NCBI GenBank assembly: GCA_903916255.1
Contig: CAIWVW010000007.1
Location: 20,048 to 84,047, forward strand
Length of the DNA stretch: 64,000 nucleotides
Reading direction: 5' to 3'
Source of the DNA: an uncultured Bacteroidota bacterium
GTDB lineage: Bacteria > Bacteroidota > Bacteroidia > JABEUT01
Under the pieces are notes generated by a model. The model was not told the origin of the DNA. It worked only from the letters and a program-made list of their open reading frames with translations, and did not search any database. Made by a program: the position numbers and the translations under genes. Shown in pieces: positions 1 to 7,676 of the stretch (within the stretch, counting starts at the first letter, position 1; each line of letters begins with the position of its first letter).

Positions 1-1595
1 AGCCCGGCCTGTGTCATGGTCCATTTTTGGCCGCCTATGTGCTGGCCACGGTGGTGCAGTGCCCTGCAAAGTACATGGTCAATGCCTTCCGGCAAATCGA
101 CGCTTTTATTGAGCGGCACCTCTAAAGTAAGGTCAAGCCGTTGTTTTCTCCATCCTTTGGTTATTTCAATACTATAATAAGGGTCAAGAGCCAGCGTGGA
201 ATCACGATTTGTGTAGTTGTATTCAATCCCTGCCGCAAAGTCATCGGCTTCGGCCTTGTTTATGCCATTCGCAATTTTAGTAACCACCAGGTGATAATTG
301 GAATCCAGGCTTTGTTCTATGCATAGGGACGGATTTCCGCGGTAATCATCTTCTGCGGCTATGTATACGTTTAATGAATCCAATTCAAGAAGATTATCCT
401 GGGGGAAGCTCTTGTTGTCCATCTTTACATAAAGCATTTTTGCATTTGGCGGAACCGATAAATTAACATCGTTGCGGGTGAAATCGGTCACCGAAAAGTG
501 GCTGAAAACAGCTGCAATTCCTATTATCATCAGCACCCAAGAAACGCTCCAGAGGATACCGGCTGTAATAGTAAACCATTGGAAAGGCTGCCTGCGGCCT
601 GCCGCTGCCCGAATAAAACGAACAATAATAGCTAAAACCGGGATGCCGAGGAAAAGCAATATGCCGAGCAATAAAACAATCCGCATACCACCTGTTACCG
701 ACAGCATATTAAACATGTTGCTCACCGAATAATGAATCATTTGGTGGTTGCCGCCTTCAATGTTTATAATGTTTACTCCGCTGGTGAGTGATACAATTAA
801 ACCTATAAGAAGAATGCCAAATACAATGGCAATACAAACAGAAACTATAGTGAGAATAGTTTTGAGTACTCCGCCAATAAAGGTTCCCAGGCCGTGCCCG
901 GCTGAGGTGACGAAATCGCCCATGTTTTTGCCGAATTCCTTTGCATGGTCTCTTCCGCGCCCGTCGCGGATATCATTTCCAAAATCCTTTACTTTTTTTT
1001 TAATGTTGTCCATTTCTTCCTCCATTATTTTGCGGATGTTGTTTACATCTACCGGTTCGCCCATCATTTCCAGCTTTTCGGCTGCGGTGCGGGCTTTTGG
1101 GGTGATTACTACCAACAAGAGATAGAGGATGATTCCGAAGCCACCAATAAATATGGACAGCCCGAATGCCAGCCGCAACCAGATGGGGTCGATTCCGAAG
1201 TGGTGTGCCAAACCGGAACAAACGCCGCTTATTACTTTATCATCCGTATCGCGGTATACGCGCCTGCGGCCTGTGTATCCATATTGATTACCGGAATTGG
1301 TATATGCCTGTTGTTTTGATTCACTACCTTCAGGTGCGCCAAAGTCCTCAGGGTTGCCCATGATGGAAATTACTTCATCCACTTCGGTAAGGGTGATAAC
1401 CTGCTTGTAAGCGTTTATCTTTTGCTGTAATATTTCAGCAATGCGCGATTCTATATCGGCCATAATTTCATCATGCCCTTCCGAGCTTTTCAGCGATGCG
1501 CTGATAGCATCTATATAGGCCGAAAGTTTTGCATGTGCATCTTCTTCTACGTTGAATACGATGCCTCCTATGCTGCTGCTTATTGTCTTTTTCAT
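1..1595 (-). CDS. PspC domain membrane protein, 3' end cut by window edge
   Basis: The reading frame is open from ATG at 1595 to the window edge (531 codons), so the C-terminus is missing; the ORF track omits it for lack of a stop. The N-terminal ~100 residues form a soluble region (starts MKKTISSSIGGIVFNVEEDA) of a kind often found before PspC in Bacteroidota. A PspC domain follows at about 105-165 (VISGVCSGLAHHFGIDPIWL, then a hydrophobic helix). At least three more membrane segments lie at about 240-270, 300-325 and 345-370, then an outward-facing soluble part. PspC family members act in envelope-stress responses; the role here is inferred. It starts 7 bases after the stop of a PadR regulator, so the two form an operon in which PadR probably controls this gene. 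Confidence 0.85.
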   Translation of the reverse strand, partial: MKKTISSSIGGIVFNVEEDAHAKLSAYIDAISASLKSSEGHDEIMADIESRIAEILQQKINAYKQVITLTEVDEVISIMGNPEDFGAPEGSESKQQAYTNSGNQYGYTGRRRVYRDTDDKVISGVCSGLAHHFGIDPIWLRLAFGLSIFIGGFGIILYLLLVVITPKARTAAEKLEMMGEPVDVNNIRKIMEEEMDNIKKKVKDFGNDIRDGRGRDHAKEFGKNMGDFVTSAGHGLGTFIGGVLKTILTIVSVCIAIVFGILLIGLIVSLTSGVNIINIEGGNHQMIHYSVSNMFNMLSVTGGMRIVLLLGILLFLGIPVLAIIVRFIRAAAGRRQPFQWFTITAGILWSVSWVLMIIGIAAVFSHFSVTDFTRNDVNLSVPPNAKMLYVKMDNKSFPQDNLLELDSLNVYIAAEDDYRGNPSLCIEQSLDSNYHLVVTKIANGINKAEADDFAAGIEYNYTNRDSTLALDPYYSIEITKGWRKQRLDLTLEVPLNKSVDLPEGIDHVLCRALHHRGQHIGGQKWTMTQAG

Positions 1596-1602
1596 GGGTT
1601 TG

Positions 1603-1974
1603 TTATAATATGTTTGAAGAATATTTTTTTACTATTTGCTCAACCGAGCCTACCAGTTCGCTCCAGGAGGAATAGAGGTCTTTCAATAATTCCTGTCCCG
1701 ATGGAGTTAGGCGGTAATATTTTCGTGGCGGCCCGGAAGTAGATTCCTTCCATTCGTAAGCCAGGCGGCCCTCATTTTTCAAGCGCATAAGCAAGGGGTA
1801 AAGCGTACCTTCCACCACTATCAGTTTTGATTCTTTCATGGCATCTATTATCTCGGACGGGTAAGCATCCTTTTCAGATAAGATGCACAAGATGCAAAAC
1901 TCCAATACGCCCTTCCGCATTTGCGCTTGTCCGGCGGGATCTGTTTTGGGAGTTTTTGCGTTTTCGGTTTCCAT
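1603..1974 (-). CDS. PadR family transcriptional regulator
   Basis: 123-residue winged-helix repressor of the PadR family. After a short polar N-terminus, the family signature RKGVLEFCILCILSEKDAYP starts near residue 20. The recognition helix and wing region follows (VVEGTLYPLLMRLKNEGRL), then the typical PPRKYYRLTPSGQELL and a C-terminal dimerisation helix. The short form fits PadR subfamily 2. It sits 7 bases upstream of the PspC gene and a TAnnTTTG box lies about 57 bases upstream. PadR-PspC pairs are a familiar arrangement for effector-controlled envelope genes; the inducer cannot be told from sequence. Confidence 0.92.
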   Translation of the reverse strand: METENAKTPKTDPAGQAQMRKGVLEFCILCILSEKDAYPSEIIDAMKESKLIVVEGTLYPLLMRLKNEGRLAYEWKESTSGPPRKYYRLTPSGQELLKDLYSSWSELVGSVEQIVKKYSSNIL

Positions 1975-1982
1975 ATTCTTTT

Positions 1983-2024
1983 TTATTGATTCCTAATTCC
2001 TAATTTTTAATTCCTAATTAATTT
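1983..2024. repeat. Low-complexity TTCCTAATT-type intergenic repeat
   Basis: Three imperfect copies of TTCCTAATT/TTTTAATT lie between the PadR start and its promoter box. The sequence would form the PadR 5' leader. It resembles AT-rich stretches near 5020-5090 and 44380-44440, which also sit at gene ends. Confidence 0.5.
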
Positions 2025-2031
2025 GACAATG

Positions 2032-2039
2032 CAAAGATA
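2032..2039 (-). promoter_or_regulatory. Bacteroidota -7 box upstream of padR-pspC
   Basis: The reverse complement reads TATCTTTG, an exact match to the TAnnTTTG consensus. It would give a leader of about 50 bases for the PadR-PspC operon. No good -33 element is visible. Confidence 0.55.
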
Positions 2040-2149
2040 TGTGAAAATATTAATACCATGTATAACATAGTAGTAAATATTCTTAAATTAATCATGTAAT
2101 GTACTGATATTTAGGTTGAATATTTTTAAGCACCATATCATTATTTGCT

Positions 2150-2157
2150 TATCTTTG
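2150..2157 (+). promoter_or_regulatory. Bacteroidota -7 box, almost touching the start codon
   Basis: TATCTTTG matches TAnnTTTG exactly and ends 6 bases before the ATG at 2164. If it is used, transcription starts at or within a few bases of the start codon, giving a leaderless or nearly leaderless mRNA. Confidence 0.5.
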
Positions 2158-2163
2158 TAATTA

Positions 2164-2733
2164 ATGAGCAAAAAACATGCGATAAAACTCACGGTACCTA
2201 ATCCCTGTTCTGAGGATTGGAACGGAATGACTCCTAATGAAGAAGGGAGGTTTTGCCTCAAATGCAATAAAACTGTTATTGATTTTTCTACATTTTCAGA
2301 TAAGGAATTATATAGTTTTTTTCTTAATTCCAAAGGTAGCTTTTGCGGAAACTTTAATTCTTATCAATTAGAGAAACTAATTAGAAGCCCGGAACCCGCA
2401 AATGGTAATGTTCTTCATAAGCTATTTCTTGGGGCATCCCTTGCTGCCGGAGTTGCAGCAACAGCTCAAAACAACAATAAATTGCATCACCGAAATAATC
2501 ACATACAAACACCCACTGCTTTACCGGAAAAGAATAGTGAATATGTTGTTCAACCTGCTGATACTACCGATATAGTTATTGCAAATGAACCATTAAAACC
2601 GCTTCCTTTTATCAATAATTCAAGCAATGTGAATATTAGGGGTGGAGGCGTTGCGACCCAATATATTATTGAAGGGAAAAAAGCAACACCATTTGTAAAA
2701 GATAAAAGTGCTAACAAACCTAAAAATCAATAA
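2164..2733 (+). CDS. Cys-rich N-terminal domain protein with internal membrane/signal segment
   Basis: 189 residues, function unknown. Residues 1-75 form a compact cysteine-containing domain: PCSEDWNGM, then GRFCLKC (C-x2-C), then a DFSTFSDKEL helix, then FCGNF. The four spaced cysteines suggest a metal (zinc-ribbon-like) site; I know similar domains from many Bacteroidota proteins of unknown role. A hydrophobic stretch at about 85-100 (LFLGASLAAGVAATAQ) looks like an internal signal or membrane anchor, so the Cys domain would be cytoplasmic and the rest periplasmic. The tail is low complexity and ends in NIRGGGVATQYIIEGKKATP, reminiscent of a TonB-receptor plug strand. The gene downstream (14-base gap) is a paralogue with the same N-terminal domain. 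Confidence 0.75.
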   Translation: MSKKHAIKLTVPNPCSEDWNGMTPNEEGRFCLKCNKTVIDFSTFSDKELYSFFLNSKGSFCGNFNSYQLEKLIRSPEPANGNVLHKLFLGASLAAGVAATAQNNNKLHHRNNHIQTPTALPEKNSEYVVQPADTTDIVIANEPLKPLPFINNSSNVNIRGGGVATQYIIEGKKATPFVKDKSANKPKNQ

Positions 2734-2747
2734 CTGTTTCCTGCTTA

Positions 2748-3521
2748 ATGGCAAAACCCCTCAGAATAAAACTCACTATTCCTGAACCCTGTTCCGAGAA
2801 TTGGGATAAAATGACTGTCAGTGAAAGGGGTAGGTTTTGCAGCCGTTGTAGCAATATCATTACCGATTTCTCCACATTTACCGACAAAGAATTAGTGGAA
2901 TACATTTCAAAAGCTAATGCCAAAATTTGCGGCAGGTTTGAGAATACCCAATTAGATAGAGTGATTGCTATTTACGAACCTGCAAATACTCCTGTTTTTA
3001 AGAGATTGTTATATGGAACTGCACTCGCCGCTGGTGTGGCAGGCTCATTACAAAGTCAAGTTCGAAGCACAACTCCTTCGGAAATAAAGGCAACTCGGTC
3101 CGGCAGCAATATCGATTTGATAAGTCCTGCATATAAACCAACTGATGATTCTACATTCAAAATAACAGGGTATATAATTGATTCCGTCACTAAACAGCCC
3201 TTGCCTTTTGCTAATGTAATTCTTGAACAAGGTGATAAGATGATAACCGGAATAACGGCAGATGATTATGGGAAATTTGAAATATTTGCTTCCAAAGATT
3301 TTTCAAATAAAAAATTGACAATTCGGTCTGCATATTACGGCTTTCACGACTGGAGCAAAATCTTTACTTTAACAAAACTTGCATCAAATTTTTCTATAGA
3401 AATGAAACAGGACTCAAGTGTTGATTCGGTAAAGGTGGTAAAGGTTACGATGGGATATGTCTCGCCAATAATTATAAAAAGTATTAATACAGATACAATA
3501 ATTAAGAAAGTTAAAAAGTAA
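2748..3521 (+). CDS. Cys-rich N-terminal domain protein with carboxypeptidase-like regulatory domain
   Basis: 257 residues, paralogue of the preceding gene. The N-terminal domain repeats the pattern PCSENWDKM, GRFCSRC, DFSTFTDKEL and ICGRF, followed by a hydrophobic internal segment near residue 85-105 (RLLYGTALAAGVAGSLQSQ). After a linker there is a CarboxypepD_reg-like beta-sandwich at about 140-220 (FKITGYIIDSVTKQPLPFAN ... GITADDYGKFEI), the domain that precedes many TonB-dependent receptors and surface proteins. The predicted topology is a cytoplasmic Cys domain, one membrane pass and a periplasmic sandwich. It is likely cotranscribed with its paralogue. No function is assigned. Confidence 0.78.
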   Translation: MAKPLRIKLTIPEPCSENWDKMTVSERGRFCSRCSNIITDFSTFTDKELVEYISKANAKICGRFENTQLDRVIAIYEPANTPVFKRLLYGTALAAGVAGSLQSQVRSTTPSEIKATRSGSNIDLISPAYKPTDDSTFKITGYIIDSVTKQPLPFANVILEQGDKMITGITADDYGKFEIFASKDFSNKKLTIRSAYYGFHDWSKIFTLTKLASNFSIEMKQDSSVDSVKVVKVTMGYVSPIIIKSINTDTIIKKVKK

Positions 3522-3527
3522 TATTCT

Positions 3528-4124
3528 TCAGAACTTTTTCACCAGCGTAAAGCCCGGCGTAAAGCACATGGTGCCGCTTAACGGATTAGGCATAAGGCTG
3601 GGCGTAAAATGTAACGATATATCATCCGATACATTAAAACTGTGCATTTGCGCATCTACATTGGCATCCACAATTTGCAAAAGATATATTCCGGCTGCAA
3701 TAATAACGGAAAGGTCCCTGTCTTTGTGGTAATAGTCTATAATACTCGATAGCTCGGAAGACGAATAGAGATTATAATACTGGTCGATGCCGCCGTTGGT
3801 GCGTATCGTTAATGCATTATTGTAGTTATTGTAATACTGTTGGTTGGTAATTATAAAATAAGCGGCAACGCCTATACCGACATAAACAATGGGCAATTTC
3901 CAGTATTTTTTATTGTAAATCTGCCCAAGGCCGGGGCATACTGCCGAATAGAGCATTGCTTTAGCAGCGGAATGAGGATGAGTTTTTTTAGGTTGAACAC
4001 CGGTAGAATCTTGTGCCGAAAGGGTAAAGGAAAACAAACATGCAAATAGAAAAATTGAAAATGGCAATTTAACTTTCCACTTTTCACTTTTAACTTTCCA
4101 CTCGCTTGTTTTATTGACCAGCAT
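3528..4124 (-). CDS. DUF5683 domain protein
   Basis: 198 residues. After an odd charged N-terminus comes a signal-peptide core (LPFSIFLFACLFSFTLSAQ) and then the DUF5683 pattern: HSAAKAMLYSAVCPGLGQIY, NKKYWKLPIVY and a membrane helix (VGIGVAAYFIITNQQYY). This family commonly follows parAB in Bacteroidota and its role is unknown. The start at 4124 overlaps the end of parB by 14 bases, which suggests translational coupling. The first ~19 codons (SEWKVKSEKWKVK) are encoded by a copy of the AAAGT-type repeat seen elsewhere in intergenic DNA, so the true N-terminus is uncertain. Confidence 0.82.
   Translation of the reverse strand: MLVNKTSEWKVKSEKWKVKLPFSIFLFACLFSFTLSAQDSTGVQPKKTHPHSAAKAMLYSAVCPGLGQIYNKKYWKLPIVYVGIGVAAYFIITNQQYYNNYNNALTIRTNGGIDQYYNLYSSSELSSIIDYYHKDRDLSVIIAAGIYLLQIVDANVDAQMHSFNVSDDISLHFTPSLMPNPLSGTMCFTPGFTLVKKF
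4066..4105. repeat. AAAGT-type dispersed repeat inside the DUF5683 5' end
   Basis: On the minus strand the sequence is an alternation of GTGGAAAGTTAAA and AGTGAAAAG units. The same unit recurs at about 25600-25640, 40560-40585 and 63828-63862. Here it encodes the n-region of the DUF5683 protein. Confidence 0.65.
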
Positions 4125-5010
4125 GTAATAACTCTAAAATCTTATGAAACTGCTCGTCCGATGAAAAAGCAATTACAATTTTGCCTTTATCTCCCGAACG
4201 GGAAATTTTTACTTTAGATGCATATTTTCCCGAAAGGTTCTTTTCAATATTTTTATAATCCGCGCTGATTCCGTTCTTGCTGCTTTTAGCGGGCGATTTG
4301 CCTTTTGCAATTTTTGCTTTTTCTTCGGTATCGCGCACACTCAACGATTCATCCAATATCTTATCGAATACACTCAATTGGTTAATAGGGTTATCAATAT
4401 TGATAAGCGCACGGGCATGGCCCATGGTAATTTTCTTTTCGCGGATAGCCAACTGTATTACCGGCGGAAGTTTTAACAGGCGCAGGTAATTGGTAACGGT
4501 GCTGCGGTCTTTTCCAATTTTATCGGAAAGTTCTTCCTGGGTCAAGCCGCATTCATCAATCAGGCGCTGGTAGCCCATTGCAATTTCTATGGCATCTAAA
4601 TCTTCACGGTGCGTGTTTTCTATAAGCGCCATTTCAAGCATGGCTTTATCATCTGCCAAACGCACGTATGCCGGAATCTCGGTCAATCCGGCTACCTGCG
4701 ATGCTTTAAACCTTCGTTCGCCTGAAATTAACTGGTACTTGTCCTTGCTTACCCTCCTAACCGTTATCGGTTGAATCAAGCCATAATGAACAATGGAATC
4801 GGAAAGTTCTTTCAGCGCTTTTTCTTCAAAACGTGTGCGCGGCTGAAACGGGTTTACCTCTATCTGCTCAATCAGTATTTGCGATATTCCGCCATGCTGT
4901 GTGCTGCTGTGAATAGACGACGAATGTGTAACTGTTTCTATAGCATCATCCGAATCGAGCAACGCGCTCAATCCTCTTCCAAGTGATTTCTTTTTTGGGT
5001 TCTGGTTCAT
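4111..5010 (-). CDS. parB: Chromosome partitioning protein ParB
   Basis: 299 residues, the usual length. The N-terminal KKKSLGRGLSALL is the ParA-stimulating and linker signature. The ParB/sulfiredoxin-like CTPase domain is at about 45-135, with ISGERRFKASQVAGLTEIPA and MALIENTHREDLDAIEIA. The helix-turn-helix DNA-binding domain is at about 145-215 (GLTQEELSDKIGKDRSTVTN, MGHARAL), and the C-terminal dimerisation domain follows a charged linker. ParB loads at parS and with ParA drives origin segregation. The gene lies just downstream of parA, separated by an 81-base AT-rich spacer. I could not see a parS palindrome in the window. Confidence 0.97.
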   Translation of the reverse strand: MNQNPKKKSLGRGLSALLDSDDAIETVTHSSSIHSSTQHGGISQILIEQIEVNPFQPRTRFEEKALKELSDSIVHYGLIQPITVRRVSKDKYQLISGERRFKASQVAGLTEIPAYVRLADDKAMLEMALIENTHREDLDAIEIAMGYQRLIDECGLTQEELSDKIGKDRSTVTNYLRLLKLPPVIQLAIREKKITMGHARALINIDNPINQLSVFDKILDESLSVRDTEEKAKIAKGKSPAKSSKNGISADYKNIEKNLSGKYASKVKISRSGDKGKIVIAFSSDEQFHKILELLHAGQ

Positions 5011-5091
5011 CCTTTTCTAATTGTAAATTGTGAATTGTAATTTGTGAATGAATTTCATTTAGCATTTACAATTAACAATTTAGCATTGTTT
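5011..5091. repeat. AT-rich low-complexity spacer between parA and parB
   Basis: The spacer is built from variations on TTGTAAATTGTGAATTGTAA and TTTACAATTAACAATT. It can pair with itself as long weak AT hairpins. It resembles AT-repeats at other gene ends in the window and gives no sign of coding. Confidence 0.45.
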
Positions 5092-5904
5092 TTAGTTTTC
5101 TTCAATATTAATGACCTTTTCGCTTTGTTTCAAACGGGTCATTTTGTTCTTTTGCAATACTTCGCGGGCAAGGTGCAGGTAATTCAGCGCACCGCGCGAT
5201 GCGGCATCGTGCATGATGATGGTTTTTCCGAAACTCGGAGCTTCGCTCAACTTGATATTCCGGTGTACAATTGTATCGAACACTATCTGCTGGAAATAGG
5301 TTTTTACTTCTTCCACCACCTGGTTGCACAGGTTCAAACGACCGTCGTACATGGTAAGCAAAATGCCTTCCATTTCTAAATCGGGGTTCAGGCGCTCTTC
5401 CACAAATTTTACTGTTTGCAACAGTTTACCCAAGCCTTCCAATGCAAAGTATTCGCATTGGATGGGTATGATAACAGAATCCGCCGCCGTCAATGCATTC
5501 AGGGTTATCAACCCTAATGATGGCGAGCAATCCAATATGATAAATTCGTAATCATCCTTTATTTTAGCCAATGCCGCCTTCATCATCTTTTCGCGGTTGG
5601 GCAGGTTAATCATTTCTATTTCCGCACCTACCAGGTCAATATGGGCAGGAAGCAAATCGAGGTTTGGTGTTTCCGTAGTAAGGATAACATCTTTGGGCTG
5701 AACGCTGTCAATAATGCATTCATAAAGCCCTGCTTTTATCTTTTTCAGGTCAAACCCCACACCCGAGGTGGCATTTGCCTGTGGGTCGGCATCTACCAGC
5801 AGTGTTTTATGTTCCAATACGGCCAAGGCAGCCGCCAGATTAATAGCGGTAGTTGTTTTTCCTACTCCGCCTTTTTGGTTTGCAACTGCAATTATTTTTC
5901 CCAT
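5092..5904 (-). CDS. parA: Chromosome partitioning ATPase ParA (Soj)
   Basis: 270 residues. The deviant Walker A motif is at the N-terminus (ANQKGGVGKTTTAINLAAAL) and includes the signature lysine. Walker A' follows (LLVDADPQANATSGVG) and Walker B is DYEFIILDCSPSLGLITLNA. It is a chromosomal Soj-type ParA with no N-terminal HTH, so it acts with the adjacent ParB in chromosome segregation rather than as a plasmid autoregulator. The start at 5904 places Walker A at residue 10, as in the family. Order on the minus strand is hydrolase, parA, parB, DUF5683. Confidence 0.97.
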   Translation of the reverse strand: MGKIIAVANQKGGVGKTTTAINLAAALAVLEHKTLLVDADPQANATSGVGFDLKKIKAGLYECIIDSVQPKDVILTTETPNLDLLPAHIDLVGAEIEMINLPNREKMMKAALAKIKDDYEFIILDCSPSLGLITLNALTAADSVIIPIQCEYFALEGLGKLLQTVKFVEERLNPDLEMEGILLTMYDGRLNLCNQVVEEVKTYFQQIVFDTIVHRNIKLSEAPSFGKTIIMHDAASRGALNYLHLAREVLQKNKMTRLKQSEKVINIEEN

Positions 5905-5920
5905 TTTCTTATTTTGTTAA

Positions 5921-6601
5921 CTAAATTTCTTTCGTTTCGCCTATGTTCATAAACACTATCCTCTTGCCTGCTTTTCCAAAAGCCTGTTCCACTTTTGCAA
6001 TATCTATTTTAATCAGGTCAAAGGTATTGTAATGCATTGCAATAATGGTATTGCATTTAATCATATCTGATGCTTTTATAGCATCTTCATATCCCATTGT
6101 AAAGTTATCGCCAACTGGCAAAAAAGCAAAGTTAAGCCTGTGCCCATCGCCAATCAGTTTCATGTCTTCCGTAAGTGCGGTATCTCCGGCATAATAAAAA
6201 TTACCTTCAGCAGATTCTATTACAAATCCTCCCGGATTGCCTCCATAAGTGCCATCATCAAAACTGCTGGAATGGATTGCATTCACACTTTTCACTGTAA
6301 ACTTTGAAGCGTTAACTGCACCACCGGTATTCATTGGCCGGAAAGACTTGATTCCCTTTTGGGCATAGTACATGCAAATTTCATAGTTTGAAAAAAGCAC
6401 GCCGCCTGTCCTTTTGGCAATATCAAACGCATCGGCCACATGGTCCTGGTGGGCGTGGGAAAGCAGGATATAATCCGCCTTAACCTCCTCCACTTTTATG
6501 TGGGAAGCCAATGGGTTGGGAGTGATAAACGGGTCAAACAAAATATGCTTGCCGCCTATCTGAACCCCAAAGCAGGAATGTCCGAAATACGTTACTTTCA
6601 T
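5921..6601 (-). CDS. Metal-dependent hydrolase, UPF0173 / metallo-beta-lactamase fold
   Basis: 226 residues, the family's normal size. The N-terminus MKVTYFGHSCFGV and the metal-binding LLSHAHQDHVADA (HxHxDH) define the fold; further ligand positions are NAIHSSSFDDG, YYAGDTALTED and AMHYNTFD. The substrate is unknown for this conserved family, which is usually predicted to be a cytoplasmic hydrolase. It ends 16 bases before parA and may share its transcript. Confidence 0.9.
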   Translation of the reverse strand: MKVTYFGHSCFGVQIGGKHILFDPFITPNPLASHIKVEEVKADYILLSHAHQDHVADAFDIAKRTGGVLFSNYEICMYYAQKGIKSFRPMNTGGAVNASKFTVKSVNAIHSSSFDDGTYGGNPGGFVIESAEGNFYYAGDTALTEDMKLIGDGHRLNFAFLPVGDNFTMGYEDAIKASDMIKCNTIIAMHYNTFDLIKIDIAKVEQAFGKAGKRIVFMNIGETKEI

Positions 6602-6708
6602 AAATAAAATCTTCCTGTTAAAACGAAAACTATGTTTAACTCGGCGAATTTAAGGCATCGGCCCGTAGCACAACCCGTTTATTTATGAATATTTTTCAAC
6701 AAAACAGG

Positions 6709-7206
6709 CTATTCTGTCACTGGTTTCGGGGTATCATTACCACCGTCGTACACATATTTCCACGTACCATCGGCTTGTTTTTTCCAAATGGTGATATAAT
6801 TTCCAAATAAGGCTGTATCATGCCCCGCTTTTGTTTTGGTTTTCAGGGTCCAGCCTCCAAAAGTATAACCTAAATCGCCCGAAGCGGCTATTTCAGCCTT
6901 AAAGGGTTGCCATTGCAGGGTGAAACTTGAATCAGGGTGTGTAGCATTAAAGTCGCCAATAGCTTTTTTGCCTTCCAATGGCATAGAACCTTCACCGGAT
7001 TCGATTGCACTTTCCGCAACATTCTCCATCCGGGCTCGGTTGAAGCCTGATTTCAAAGATAAATCACAGAATTTTTTATCCTGGTCTATTAATACTGTTT
7101 TCAGGCTGTCGTTATTAAGAAGGGCAACTGAATTGGTTTTTTTGCAATTCTGGCAACAGCTTGATAGTATTGCAAAAACAGGGAGAATAAGCAGGTATTT
7201 ATACAT
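6709..7206 (-). CDS. Lipoprotein with SnoaL/DUF4440-like fold
   Basis: 165 residues. The N-terminus MYKYLLILPVFAILSSCCQN ends in a lipobox-like LSSC, so it is probably a lipoprotein. The rest fits the cystatin-like SnoaL/DUF4440 fold: a helical start (DKKFCDLSLKSGFNRARMEN), EGKKAIGDFNATHPDSSF, and strands ending in GNYITIWKKQADGTWKYVYD, which is typical of the family. Such proteins bind small ligands or act as non-catalytic domains. It lies 7 bases after the stop of the next small exported protein, so the two are likely one transcript. Confidence 0.8.
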   Translation of the reverse strand: MYKYLLILPVFAILSSCCQNCKKTNSVALLNNDSLKTVLIDQDKKFCDLSLKSGFNRARMENVAESAIESGEGSMPLEGKKAIGDFNATHPDSSFTLQWQPFKAEIAASGDLGYTFGGWTLKTKTKAGHDTALFGNYITIWKKQADGTWKYVYDGGNDTPKPVTE

Positions 7207-7213
7207 CTTGAAA

Positions 7214-7618
7214 TTAGTTTTTGCGTTTATAAATATTCTTCCCTGTAGAACCCAATAGCATGTATTGCTCGTCTATTGCATTAATGGCATAATCTATATG
7301 ATGGTTGAATCCTTCTTTATATTCGCGCAAAGAATAGCAGGTTACATCATCCGATGAAAATATGTTATCTGTAAAGGTGTAACTCCAATAAGATGTATTT
7401 AGTTTTTTAATACCGCCTTCTGCAAACATAATGCGTTCTGTAAGCGAATCTTCGGTAATAACCAATACATGGCTCGTATCTTTCTGGTCTACCCAAGTGC
7501 CGAGGATAAGTTGTTTTATTTTATTGGTATCCAGCTTTTGGCAAGGGTCATAAACCTTTTGAGCCTTTGCCTGAAGGGTAAATAAAGCTAATACGGCGAG
7601 TACAAAAAAGTATTTCAT
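7214..7618 (-). CDS. Small exported protein, lipocalin-like (unknown)
   Basis: 134 residues from the ATG at 7618. The longer ORF to 7675 adds residues unlike a signal peptide, while 7618 gives MKYFFVLAVLALFTLQAKAQ with a clean cleavage site. The mature part has alternating strands (LILGTWVDQKDTSHVLVITE, LNTSYWSYTFTDNIFS) that fit a lipocalin-like or small beta-barrel domain ending in LLGSTGKNIYKRKN. Function unknown. Divergent from dedA with an 86-base gap. Confidence 0.75.
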   Translation of the reverse strand: MKYFFVLAVLALFTLQAKAQKVYDPCQKLDTNKIKQLILGTWVDQKDTSHVLVITEDSLTERIMFAEGGIKKLNTSYWSYTFTDNIFSSDDVTCYSLREYKEGFNHHIDYAINAIDEQYMLLGSTGKNIYKRKN

Positions 7619-7676
7619 AACATCAAAAATAGTTGGTTGCGTAAAAGTACGCAATTTATAAATTAAACATTTCAAT

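Noticed and set aside
945-1363. Several plus-strand ORFs of 65-125 residues over the first 1.4 kb
   Set aside because: They overlap the minus-strand PspC gene, whose translation gives a coherent family protein; the plus-strand frames show no known motifs.
5044-5379. 111-residue plus-strand ORF in parA
   Set aside because: Antisense to parA with no support from motif or promoter.
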